The translations under genes were made by a program, and so were the position numbers. A DNA stretch of 64,000 nt from Corbicula japonica (lineage: Eukaryota; Mollusca; Bivalvia; Venerida; Cyrenidae): the NCBI GenBank assembly GCA_038501625.1, contig JAZAYU010000034.1, positions 6,236,467 to 6,300,466 on the forward strand. The letters run 5' to 3'. Each line of letters starts with the position of its first letter. The stretch's first letter is position 1. Positions 11,920 to 22,690 of this stretch are shown here, one piece after another. A model generated the notes under the pieces. It was not told the origin of the DNA. It saw only the letters and a program-made list of their open reading frames with translations, and made no database searches.

Positions 11920-12892
11920 TTAAACAAGGCAGTCGGAACGACAGCAATATCCCCCGCCGCATGCAGGAATGTTGGAAAGGTTATGGATGCTTAATTGCAA
12001 ATTAACAAATTTATCTCCAGCAGTCTCGAAGTTATGGAGCAAATATGAAAGACATGGTTAAATATGAACCTTCAAAGACAACTAGTGACCTTGACCTTTA
12101 GCCGGCCTGGTTGGAACATGGGTTCTGCACAACATCTTGGTGGAATGAACATAAGACGAAAGTTTGATAAATTCATTGCAGGGGTTCAGAAGATATGAAC
12201 CGGACACAAAATACATAGTTCAAATCTTCAATGATCTTGACTTTGAGCCAGCCAGGTTGGAACATGGGTTCTGCACTTCATCTTGATGGGCTGAACATTT
12301 GATAAAAGTTTCATGATATTCATTCTACTGGTTCAAAAGATATGAACCAGACACAAAATACATAGTTCAAATCTTTAAACATCACTGGTGACCTTGACCT
12401 TGAGCTGGCAAAGTGGGAACATGGGTTCTGCACATCGTTTTCATGGGCTGAGCATTTGACTAAATTCCTTCTAGGGGTTCAGAAGATATGAACCGGGCAT
12501 GAAGAACATGGTTCAAATCTTCAAACACCACTGGTGACCTTAACCTTGAGCCAGCCAGGTTGGAACATGGGTTCTGCATGTCATCTTGATGGGGAGAACA
12601 TGTAAGTAAAGTTTCATGAAATTCCTTCTAGGGGTTAAGAAGATATGAACAGGACATGAAATACATGGTTCAAATCTTCAAACACCACTAGTGACCTTGA
12701 CCTTGAGCTGGCCATGTTGGAACATGGGTTCTGCACGTCGTCTTGATGGGGAGAACATTTGAGTAAAGTTTCATGAAATTATTTCTAGGGGTTGAAAAGT
12801 TATGGACTTATGAAATGTGCATGCACGGAAGGATGGACAGACGGACGAAGACCATTCCTATATCCCCCAGCAGCTATGCGGCGGGAGATAAA
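11920..12892. repeat. Composite element with about 150-bp units and TIR-like CCCCCGCCGCAT ends
   Basis: The left end contains 'atcccccgccgcatg' and the right end 'ctatgcggcgggagata', an inverted pair. Inside are five or six direct units built on 'gtgaccttgaccttgag', 'aacatgggttctgcac' and 'agatatgaacc', starting near 12065, 12216, 12365, 12511 and 12668. A 'ggacagacggacga' motif precedes the right end. 11283-11919 is AT-rich with degenerate repeat traces only. Confidence 0.7.
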
Positions 12893-13183
12893 AAGGTTTG
12901 TATTACAGTAATGTTTCCTGTTTGAAATGATATACCAGTAGATAATGATGGTGAAAGATATTCCATTTTTTAAGTGCATATAAACTTCAAGTGACCCCAA
13001 CACCAACCATCAGGTAAGTGAAATACTTCAAACAGAACACAAATCTGGCATTCTATGCCATGAAAAATCAACAACAACAATATATCAGAAGAACCAATAG
13101 ATGCACCCCAAGGTATTGTGGGGACACAGGAATGGTGATAAAATATAGCTACTACAAGTAGTTAATCAAAGGGCAATAACTCC

Positions 13184-13413
13184 TTAACCCTTTCCTCCAT
13201 GTATATGCCTATACGGCATGGGCAAACAGTGTACATCCAGATCAGCCTTCACATCTGCGCCATCTGATCAATTTTATCACCGTTACCCTTCAGATTTATT
13301 AGGTTATTTCTGACAAAAAAGAGAACAGTGCAGATCCTGATCAGATGGCACAACAGAAGATCTACACTGTTTGCACATGCAATAAAAGGCATATACATGG
13401 AGGAAAGGGTTAA
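13184..13413. mobile_element. P1-family palindromic MITE, full length
   Basis: About 230 bp with terminal inverted repeats TTAACCCTTTCCTCCAT / ATGGAGGAAAGGGTTAA. Inside are two hairpins rich in GATC (such as 'agatccagatcag' with 'tgatcaggatct') separated by a 'ttattaggttatttctgac' spacer. Downstream, 13414-14140 holds no gene I can support; 'tttttttttc' and poly-A tracts occur. Confidence 0.75.
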
Positions 13414-14189
13414 AAAATGCATCAAGCCTGAACATACAGATAATAAAGGCATCTCCTCTTGTTAGTGAAGGTTCCCATAAAGTGTCAATGAATTCTACTG
13501 AGTGGCTGCTCAGAAATAACCCAGACACAAATTGTGCTTATCATACTATAAATAGTTATGTTTGTTTGGAAAATTCAACTTAATCTTAAGTCAGGTTTGT
13601 TGATGCTTGTTATTTTGCTGAGAAGAATCCATCATGTTAATTTGTGTCAGCTACTTAATGACATGTGCCCAACGTGGACTGTTGGACGTGTCAAAAATGT
13701 GGATTCAAAAACTTTCAATGACAGAAAAACACCCGAGAGATATTCTTCGTTTGCATTTACTTCGATGTGGTGTGAAATCTTTTTTTTTTCAGGATAAAAG
13801 TGATGGTTTGCAACCTAAATGCATATAGATGACTTGAATAAATTCAAATTTGTTTCGTTTTCTATAGAAAAAATTATATAATTTGAAAGATAAATTTGTC
13901 CTCTTTTTGGATCCATTTGCACCTAAGCTTTTTTTTCAATAGAACTAGTATAATTTATTCATCTCAAATTGACAGATCCCGATTTTGCACAATTTTCAAA
14001 AGCCTGAGGTTGTTTAACCTCAAAACAGACTATCGCAATATACTTCAATATTTATGAAATTAAAATATAAATGTTAAGCAAAGAGTAAATTTTTGCACCT
14101 ATGGAATGAGATGAGCAGAAAAAAAAAGTTATGCAAATTAAACCTATTAGTTCCTTCTTTGTACTAGATCTATATCGCAAAAAATTGGC

Positions 14190-14356
14190 TTATTGGATAA
14201 CTCTGCGAGGTAGATTTTGCATAATGTGCTCTTAGATCTACTTCTGAACAAGAAGCAAACAGTGTTGATCCTAATCAGATTGCATGGATGGGCAGGCTGA
14301 TCTGGATCTACACTGGTCTCACATGAGATATAAGATATATCCATGTAGTAAAGGAT
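14190..14356. mobile_element. P1-family palindrome, 3' half
   Basis: Contains the second P1 hairpin ('gttgatcctaatcag' paired with 'ctgatctggatctac') and a degenerate 'ccatgtagtaaagg' terminus, but no left terminus. Confidence 0.55.
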
Positions 14357-14375
14357 TACTGGTGAGACAGATTAG

Positions 14376-14521
14376 GCCCCAAGATAATAAAACTGAGAAT
14401 GAAAAGCAGTCTCAAATCTCAAAGATATGATTGGCTGAAATGGTGACTGGTCGCCATTTCATCCAATCAGATGCTTAAGATTTAAGACTATTTTCCAATC
14501 TAACTTTTATAACCTTGGGGC
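14376..14521. mobile_element. P2-family palindromic MITE
   Basis: A near-palindrome with ends 'ataataaaactgag' and 'aacttttataaccttggg' and the inner 'ccaatcagatgctt' block. It lies 20 bp from a P1 half copy. Confidence 0.7.
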
Positions 14522-14688
14522 TATGTCTCATTAACTTACATTTTTCTGCGCATTGCTTCAACGATACTAATTGCAAAACATTTCAATAATCTTGAACACA
14601 AACTTCAATTAACAAAGAACAACTATGAACTAAGGAAACAACAGATATAAACATGATTACATCCAGCTTGATGTACATAAAATACATG

Positions 14689-14926
14689 TTAACCTTTCAT
14701 CCCTATATACCCCCATTATGGCATAGGCAAACAGTGTAGATCAAGATCAGCCTGCATATTCCTGCCATCTGATCAGGATCTGCACTGTTCATTATTTTAG
14801 TAGGTTATTTCTGACCAAAAAGCAAACTTTGCAGATCCTGATCAGATGGCACTGATGTGCTGGCTCATCTGGATCTACTCTTGTTGCTCATGTGTAAAAA
14901 GGTGTATATATGGAGTAAAGGGTTAA
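14689..14926. mobile_element. P1-family palindromic MITE
   Basis: Terminal repeats TTAACCTTTCATCCC and 'ggagtaaagggttaa' enclose two GATC-rich hairpins with a 'taggttatttctgacc' spacer. About 238 bp. Confidence 0.75.
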
Positions 14927-15059
14927 ATGATCTTCACAATCAATTCAAAATGCTTTGTGAGACAAACTTTTGGCATTATGATGTTAAATCAGGTACTCAT
15001 GTAATTCTCTAGTTTTATGTCCTTCATAAAAAACTACTCTACTGCTATATGAGAGTTCA

Positions 15060-15206
15060 GCGCCAAATATTATAAAACTGAGATTGGAAACCAGCCTTAA
15101 ATGTCAAGCATCTGATTGGATGAAATGGCAAAAAGTCTTCATTTCAACCAATCAGATGCTTGAGATTTGAGACTGGTCTCCAATATCAGTTAATCATTTT
15201 GGGCCA
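15060..15206. mobile_element. P2-family palindromic MITE
   Basis: Arms 'attataaaactgag..ggaaacc' and 'ggtctccaatatcag' flank the inner 'atctgattgg'/'ccaatcagat' pair. The right terminus has drifted ('taatcatttt'). Confidence 0.65.
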
Positions 15207-15260
15207 AGTTGAGTATCTGTTTAGATAAATTGGATATTTAACAATAAACCTGTGGTCATC

Positions 15261-15512
15261 TTAACCCTTTACCCCATAGATACACCTTTACTGCATGGGC
15301 AAACAGTGTAGATCCAGATCAGCAGGCACATCCTTGCTATCTGATCAGGATTTGCACTGTTTGCTTTTTGAATCATCAAGTTTTTTTCTGACAAGGATGC
15401 GACTAGTGGAGATCCAGAGCAGACAGCACAAATTGTGACAATTGTGCCAGCTGATCTGGATTAACATTGTTTGCACATGTGTTAAATTGTGTATATATGG
15501 AGTGAAAGGTTA
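15261..15512. mobile_element. P1-family palindromic MITE
   Basis: Starts TTAACCCTTTACCCCATA and ends 'tatatggagtgaaaggtta'; contains both GATC hairpins, the second degraded ('agatccagagcag'). Confidence 0.7.
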
Positions 15513-15889
15513 TACAACAAAAAGCAGTATAACTCTGTCAAATGTGATATTGACTTGGATATTTTAGCTACCTTAAATCACAGATATCATAGACATTTTA
15601 ATTTTAAAGTTTAAATGAACAAGTATTTAGGAAATGTTATAGTTAGAGCAAACATAAAGTTCTGTGACAGACAAATGAACTCCAAAAGTTTGACACAAAA
15701 ATGAGCCCTGTCCTCAGATAAAGCTTTATACTCAAAGATATTTTTGTCAATGAAACAGTAACAAATATCTTTATCTGCAACAACCTTCATTTAATTCAAA
15801 CTTAAACTTAGCAAGTATGCTTAAAACAATTCTGAATAAAGCCATTGTCCTATCAATCAATAAACCTTTTTTCACAGATCTGAACCGTT

Positions 15890-16130
15890 CACTTGATATA
15901 TACACGTTTTATCATGTTTTGGAACTGGTGTAGATCCAGATCAGATGACATATCCATGCCATCTGATCTGGATCTACACCTGTCACCTCATGGTCAGACA
16001 TAACCTTATGAATCTAAAAGTGAACAGTGAAGATCCTGATCAGAAGATTCAGATTTGATGTCTGATCTTGATCTACACTGTTCACCAAAGGGATAACAGC
16101 CATATCCCATATAGTAATGGGTTCACTTAA
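15890..16130. mobile_element. Degenerate P1-related palindrome
   Basis: Two GATC-rich hairpins ('gtagatccagatcagatg' with 'catctgatctggatctac', then a second pair) are clear, but the termini differ from the common TTAACCC form. It ends just before the stop codon of the 16174-18009 exon, so it may lie in that gene's 3' UTR. Confidence 0.55.
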
Positions 16131-16173
16131 TGCATATATAATTTCTTTTAAATAAAATCCATCCTTGTTGTAA

Positions 16174-18009
16174 TTAATTAGGATCACAAGCACTATTCAT
16201 ATTATAAGGCAGATATTCTTTATATTCCTCTGACACATTGATGATGGTACCGTCTTTGGTAACTCTGATAACATGGGGTTTGTCGCCATAGTGACCAGCC
16301 TTCAGGTCTTGTAACATCCATTTTCGAACAGGATCATCCCGCTCCAGTTTGGTACACAGTGTGTTCCTTTTTTTCTTGGAAGGTCCTCTTCTATACTGTA
16401 TCTTCTTCTGTATTTTCTTTGCCTTTTGAGTGTTTTCTTTGTTCAAGAGTGTCTTTTCTTTATTATCAGCTGAAACTTCAGACATTTTGGCTTTCCGCTT
16501 GAAACAATGTTTTCGTTTTTTCTGTTCACTTTTCTCATCAATTTCCTCATCTTCTACAATTTTAAGACGACCTGGTTCAATTTCCTCATCACTACCAGAC
16601 ATACTGTCAGCAACTCCTTTCTTGAATTTGTTTCCTTGTTGGTGATTTTCCTGCTGTTTGGTATTTATTTCATACCTATCTATGCCTTCAGCATGATCCA
16701 ACCCTGAGCAGTCCATACAGCCAACATTTACATCATGTGGAGATTCATCAACACTTGTGATAACACTCATATCATATATGCAATCTTCATTTTCAGCACT
16801 TGAATTTAAAAAGTCAAATGTTGGATTTTCATTTACAGAGCTTGAAGGCATTTCAAATGATTCTTCCTGTGAAAGGCTATTGTTGTTCAAGGCAAGAATG
16901 TTCTGCAACATGAGTTGGTCCTCGATCGAGCAAGGTTCTTTGTTGTTCACTACATGCACTTCAATAAGATAACTATTACTGTCATAGCTTTGCACGGCGG
17001 TTTCTGTGTCTTCAATTTCAAGGACATAATGTTCATTGCCAGTACCTTCCCTCACCAAGGCCATGCATACATCTTTCTCAGTAATTGCATTATTTTGGCT
17101 TGGATGACCGAAGCATGCATCATCTTGGATTCCACTGACACTAGCTTCACTAGAGAATTTGGCTGGTGCTTTTACCACAGAAGTACTAGTACAGTAACTG
17201 ATTCCCAGATCTCTAAGGTCTATAGTACTAAACTGTTCAATTGCAGGTAAATGCTTCTCTTCTTCCAGAAATGTGTTATTGTTCCCATCTAAAGAAGAAT
17301 AATTGCTCAACTGCTTATATGCTGTATCATTCATCTCAATGTTTGCTTTATCTGCCTGAATGGTAGCTTGGTTTATAATTTCCAGGTCTGCATCAGTCTG
17401 CACACTCTGTGAATCAACATATTCTTTTATAGTGCCAATCAAGCCTCTACTGGTATTTCTTGTTTCAGCTGTTGTTTGATTTACCTCAGCTGTCAAACCA
17501 GTCTTACCAGCATCCACCATTGGAGAATATTGTGTAACATATGTTGGAGAACACTCAGGCAGTCTGTATTTCAATTTAGAATGTTGTCTTCCTTGTTTTC
17601 TTTGAAAAGTTGGACTAACACAGGATTGTGAATCCAAATTACTCTTGTTAGTATCAAGGCTTATTTTTTCTTTGACAGGCAAGTTACCATTCACATCCAG
17701 AGCCACAATTTTTTTGGAGGTTGCCATGTCAACAAATTCAATTGTATTGTTATGTCTGACATCTTCAACATCTTGTTTTAGTGCAGACATGGCCACAGTA
17801 TCAAGTTCTTTGTCACACTTCGTTTGCTTACTTTTCATTACCTGCATATATCTCCCTGTTTTCTTGAGAATTATTTTGTTGTCTATTGGACAATCATTGG
17901 AGGTTATCCATTTACCTGACTGCAAGTCCTTCTTTATGAACAGCCTTAGTTTCCCACTTTCTGGATCCATAACACCATCTTCATGTTCCACCCAGTTACT
18001 GTTTAATCT
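16174..18009 (-). CDS. 3'-terminal exon of an unrecognised lysine-rich, probably nuclear protein
   Basis: The exon runs from an acceptor (attccag|AGATTA at 18010) to a TAA at 16174-16176 and reads 611 codons without interruption. I do not recognise the family. The first two thirds are polar, Ser/Thr/Asp/Asn-rich and probably disordered. An acidic patch (GSDEEIEPG) precedes basic clusters (KKRKHCFKRK and RRGPSKKKRN) that look like nuclear localisation signals. The last 60 residues are more ordered (KLERDDPVRKWMLQDLKAGHYGD). No zinc finger, homeodomain or catalytic motif is visible. Frame and acceptor are phase 0, so coding exons should exist upstream (to the right), but I could not find them. 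A frame this long in AT-rich DNA is very unlikely by chance. Confidence 0.75.
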   Translation of the reverse strand, partial: RLNSNWVEHEDGVMDPESGKLRLFIKKDLQSGKWITSNDCPIDNKIILKKTGRYMQVMKSKQTKCDKELDTVAMSALKQDVEDVRHNNTIEFVDMATSKKIVALDVNGNLPVKEKISLDTNKSNLDSQSCVSPTFQRKQGRQHSKLKYRLPECSPTYVTQYSPMVDAGKTGLTAEVNQTTAETRNTSRGLIGTIKEYVDSQSVQTDADLEIINQATIQADKANIEMNDTAYKQLSNYSSLDGNNNTFLEEEKHLPAIEQFSTIDLRDLGISYCTSTSVVKAPAKFSSEASVSGIQDDACFGHPSQNNAITEKDVCMALVREGTGNEHYVLEIEDTETAVQSYDSNSYLIEVHVVNNKEPCSIEDQLMLQNILALNNNSLSQEESFEMPSSSVNENPTFDFLNSSAENEDCIYDMSVITSVDESPHDVNVGCMDCSGLDHAEGIDRYEINTKQQENHQQGNKFKKGVADSMSGSDEEIEPGRLKIVEDEEIDEKSEQKKRKHCFKRKAKMSEVSADNKEKTLLNKENTQKAKKIQKKIQYRRGPSKKKRNTLCTKLERDDPVRKWMLQDLKAGHYGDKPHVIRVTKDGTIINVSEEYKEYLPYNMNSACDPN

Positions 18010-18164
18010 CTGGAATTAAAATATTTTCTTTTTTTATGCTTTCCAATTCATCAATCGCACTCTAAACTGGTTCATATTTCCCCCCAAAGAAAATCAACAA
18101 GAGCAGACAGAGGAGACAGCACACTTGACTATTTGATTCATTTCAAACAATTGCAATTTGAAGA

Positions 18165-18404
18165 TTAACCCTTTCCTCCATAGACTCACCTTTATTGCGT
18201 GGGCCAACAGTGTAGATCCAGATCAGCCGGCACATCTGTGACATTTGATCAGGATCTAAACTGTTTGCTTTTTTATTTATTAGGTTATTTATGACCAAAA
18301 TGCGACCAGTGCAGATCCTGATCAGACGGCACGGATCTGCAGGCTGATTAGGGTCTACACTGGTTGCACATGTGTAAAAATGCGTATATATGGAGGGAAG
18401 GGTT
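18165..18404. mobile_element. P1-family palindromic MITE
   Basis: TTAACCCTTTCCTCCATAGA at the left and 'atatatggagggaagggtt' at the right; two intact hairpins. It lies 156 bp upstream of the acceptor of the 16174-18009 exon, so inside that gene's intron. Confidence 0.75.
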
Positions 18405-18409
18405 GAAAT

Positions 18410-21400
18410 TACAACTATAACCAAACATTCATGTGCTGACAGGAATAATATTAACAAATGAATGATGAAACACGAAATTGATTTCAATCAACAGAAATAT
18501 TTTTGCAACATACCATATAGAACTAAAAAGGGGAATACATGTAACTTAAACATATTTTGAAAACTTTGTTAGTATTTTTGAAAATAAACTGTGGAAAACA
18601 CTATAAAGAAAGCCCCTAGATTTAGTTGTAAAGTTAATCACAAGATTAAATAAATTACAAAAAGTTATTATTATTATTACCTGTCATTACTATAATAATT
18701 GTAATTTTATATATGTAGAGCACATTACTTTTGCAGTTACTTTTTCAGGCAGGTTAATTTGTAAAAACTGGTTGCTTGAATGACTGGTTAATGAGAAAAG
18801 TTGATTTCAAAAACTTATTGATCCAGTAAACTTGTTACTTTCAACCAAGTGATTATTTTGGTATCACAATAATTTTGATGCATTCTGAAATAACCTGGCT
18901 ACTGTATAATTTGTTATGAGAGATGGTTCATTTCCAATATTCAATTTTTATAAAATCTGTGTGGTTAAAGTGACTTTCCATAAACTGTGTAAAAAATGTT
19001 AATAAAAAGTATGTTTTTGCATAAATTATTAGACTTTATAACACCACAGAAAAAAAACGCACAAAAAAGTCCAAGAAATTCAACTTGTTTACTTATTTTA
19101 CACGGACATAGTTAGTATGAAAATTGATACCTCTCAGCGAAATAAGCAAATAAATCTGTTTTATTATGCATATGCATGTGCAGTCTTAAGTAAACAGATT
19201 GATTGAGTACAAACAAATTATGCCAAGAAAGAATGAGCATGATGAAGATACCATACATTTCGACTGCAGACAGGTATCTCTCATATCTTTACGCCCTATC
19301 TTTTGCTGTCAGTCGTGGTTTTTGTTATGGAAAATAATCATGACAAATTGAATATTAATGAACATCTTTACGCTCAGAAGTTATGTCCACCCCAACTTTG
19401 GATGTCCATAATATTAATAACATAATGGTATTACTTATAGCTTTGTATTTAATAGTTGACAGTGCAGTGGTGTTTACTTTCTTTTGAAATAAATAAAATA
19501 ATAATGGAGTGTCACTTTAATAAAGAACTGCTGACACTAAGGAGCTCTGAATCAGTTACGAAAATATGCAACTTCATGCAAATAACTTCTTTTGAGAAAA
19601 ATATGTTAAGGTAATATGTTCTGTTCACTTGAACTAGGCAGGAGATATGGATAAAACAACATCACCCTGCATTTTATTCCAATTCACCTAATCAAATCAA
19701 GCTCGTTAAGGCGGTAACATATTTTGGGCGATGTCAAGTTGGGAAGTCAAGCTGTCCGAATAATTCGATATCCGAATTAAGTAAAGTGACATGCGCTCCT
19801 TTCATCCGTAAATTGTGCAATTTAAGTAAATGATAAAAAGACAGTCAACAAAATATGAAAAACAATTCTCAAATACCTACATTTATACAAAATCTAATTT
19901 GAAACTGTTATGGACATTGCCCAAAATCGGTTTGTTGTTTTTGTCGTAGTTTGTTGTTGTTGCTGTTGCGCCTGCGGCGGGTTGGGCAGGGTATGTTCGA
20001 CCTATGGTCTAAATGCGTACATCCTTACAAGTTACATCTATGCTTAATCTGAAAATATACTGATCAGAGTGATATATTATCTAACATCATTTTAAATCGT
20101 ATCTGATTTTACAGATTTTCTTGTCAAAGATAACTTTATTTCGGAGGTCCATTCTACCTGGCTTTTTCTTAAATAGGTCTTTACAACACACATGTTCTAG
20201 TTCGGAAATCTAGAATATACTAGATTCTAGAATATCTGCACGTTGTCAGTTTTAATATTTGGAGTTTCAATATGACAATCACAGTAGGGCATATAATCAA
20301 TTATGATATGCCCAATACCAATACATCAGTGTCGAATGCAAGATTTCCAGAAAGAGACCGCTTCGATCAGGACAGGGTAGGCCTAGTTGAATGATAATTC
20401 CAACTTTCTGGTAAAGATACCCATAGAAATTAAATAGCCTACTGAGCACTATCCAAAAAGGAGTTCGATCAACTCCAATGAGCCCCCTCTGGATCGGTCT
20501 CTGATTTATTCATTGCATCTAGGCCTATAGGGATGATATACACAAATTTAATAGGCCTATTATTAATAATTTCTGGATTTAAGAAACAAATGATGACTAG
20601 CAAGCTTTAATATTTTTATAATTGAAATGGCGACAGTAACGCATGTGTTTTTGCCAGAAAGTTTTGTATTGACGCGATTGGGAATTTTTATTCTCTAATT
20701 GGGAAAAAAGTAGGCCCTATGTTTTAGAATATGACCGAATAGGCCTATAGGCCTATCGGCTATAAAATCGACCAAAAAAGCTCGGATTTTTCGGGAGACA
20801 TCTAAATATGGAGGCTTATTTTTAGTAATGAAGTTTTTCTGAACATCAATCAAGTTCATTGATGAGGTATAATAATATTCCGCACGAATACAAAACTAAG
20901 ATCGTATCAAGTAATCCAATAGTGAAAAAAAAATGTCATTGGCCTACTGCTGCGACTTCTGTCATAATATTGCGACCTTTAAGTACTAAAAATGTCTTAC
21001 GCAATACTCGAGTTTGCGAAGGTCTTTTGACATTTTTGTTTGTGAATTTTAAAAGCAAGAACGGCCAGGAAGACAGCATTGCTTTCACTTTGAACCAGGA
21101 AGTAAGATTTTCTTGAATTTCTTGAAAAACCTAACATTATTTTGACGAATTGGCACTAAACATTGTAGACCAGCATATACTTATTTCAGGTATGAGTTGC
21201 TTTGGTATATTGTTCATGAATTTCAGAGTTCTCATGCAAACGGTTTTTCTTTTGTTTTAGTATGTGCTTGGTAATTAGAACATGAATTGGACTAAACTGA
21301 GCTTGCACACATTTACTACATCCATAGCTAAATACATTTCTTTACTAAAATCTAGGTGGCAATAAGTATTTCCCCCAAAATTCATTTTTTGAAGTTTTAG

Positions 21401-21430
21401 CTAGTTTTCGCCATTTGCAATGTTTGCGAC
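18410..21430. other. Non-coding interval without supported genes
   Basis: AT-rich intergenic or intronic DNA upstream of the 16174-18009 exon. I saw no convincing exon, RNA gene or full repeat. There is a short GC-rich patch with CpGs near 19968-19990 and several 'aggcctat' repeats around 20385-20760. Upstream exons or the promoter of the - strand gene could hide here. Confidence 0.4.
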
Positions 21431-21433
21431 CTC

Positions 21434-22128
21434 TTAAGGTATTGCGCCTTTCGCCATTGATTTGCCATAGACAAAAATGAAAAATATAAATATCTACCAA
21501 ACGGCATAATGCACTTCCACCAAACTTTACATAAACCAATGTTATTAATATATGTTTAATTTACACACGCTAAGACAAGTTAGAACAGCAAAGAACGAAA
21601 AACCAAAGACCAAAAAAAACACCAAAAATTCTATTTGCAATTTATCACAAAAACGAAGCAACACTAAACATCATTTTTTAAAAATGCTTTGATGGGTAAT
21701 ACGTTACTGACAACGATACCTAAGGTCCTTTGGTCTACCAAATGTATACAATGTGAGTCATTTGTAAAAGTGTGTTTGGCCTTCAATTTCCTGGTCGCGA
21801 AAATGGATGACATCAAAATAAAAATGTTGATTTCTCTCTTCACAATTGAAAGTTCTTTTCAAGGACCTTAGATATTGTTGTCAGTATCGTTTCACGCATG
21901 TTGACATTTGAATTGTTGTTTTGTGTTGCCTCCTTTTTGTGATAAATTGCAAATACAATGTTAGGGATTTGTTTGATCTAATTATTTTTCTCTACTTTTC
22001 TAACTTTTCTTTACATATAGCATTTATTTGTGCAGAGTTTGAAGGAAGTGCATTGTGCCGTTTGAGAGATTTTTATATTTTTCTTTTTGTCTATGGCAAG
22101 CAATGGCGAAAGGCGCAATACCTGTTTA
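21434..22128. mobile_element. Large foldback element FB1 (about 695 bp)
   Basis: The ends form a long imperfect palindrome: 'ttaaggtattgcgcctttcg' at the left is the inverse of 'cgaaaggcgcaatacctg' at the right. Pairing continues inward through 'atgaaaaatataaat' / 'atttttatatttttc', the 'tttgcaatttatcac' / 'gtgataaattgcaaa' pair, and 'ctgacaacgatacctaagg' / 'ccttagatattgttgtcag'. The unpaired centre has a 'tttcctggtcgcg' block shared, inverted, with the element at 56916-57613. TTAA occurs at the left boundary and TTTAAA at the right. No transposase is encoded. Confidence 0.75.
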
Positions 22129-22282
22129 AAAGGCATTTTCATCAACATTTAACGTTCAGTATCAGTCGGCTGCCGTTTTCTCTAACATTCAAAGACATTA
22201 AAAAAAATTGTTTTTGAATGTTTGAGAAAACAGCAGCTGATTGATATAGGAGGTTAAATGTCGGTGAAAATGCTTTAAAAAA
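22128..22282. mobile_element. Small foldback element FB3
   Basis: About 67-bp arms: 'aaaggcattttcatc' pairs with 'ggtgaaaatgcttt', and 'ccgttttctctaacattcaa' with 'ttgaatgtttgagaaaac', around an 'aaaaaaaattg' loop. It abuts FB1 directly. 22283-22690 has no assignable feature, although the first exon of the amidohydrolase could be in or before it. Confidence 0.65.
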
Positions 22283-22690
22283 AGAGTGCGGTGCTCTTTA
22301 TCTGATCGAATCAGTCCAGAAATTACTGAGAAATAAGCAAACACCTTCCTGAAGCGAGTGATTTTGTGTTTGCACAACAATCATTAAAGTCACGTGGTAT
22401 AGCCACCCTGATAATGGTAATGTTGATAAATATGTAGTGTCAAAAGATTTTTTGAACATTATTTTATTTATACTTGTATAGACTTTTTCAAGCGATTTCT
22501 TTATTCGGTTCGCTGAGTGGAACGGTTATTAGTATAAATTACTTCACTCTTCCAAAGGACAATATTCGTAATGCACTGATTACGAATTGCATTTATCTGC
22601 AGTTAATATACTCCACAGTCAGGGTGAAAGGATACAGAAGTGCTGATACCAAACTATAAACATGAATTGTGAATCATTTACTTTGTGCAG

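Noticed and set aside
12059..12780. 'ggttctgcac' and 'gttcaaatc' motifs suggesting tRNA B boxes
   Set aside because: They recur at fixed spacing inside a 150-bp tandem repeat and no cloverleaf or A box can be drawn.
13558..13828. Overlapping 79- and 64-codon frames
   Set aside because: Two frames open at once over AT-rich DNA, no homology or exon signals; likely chance.
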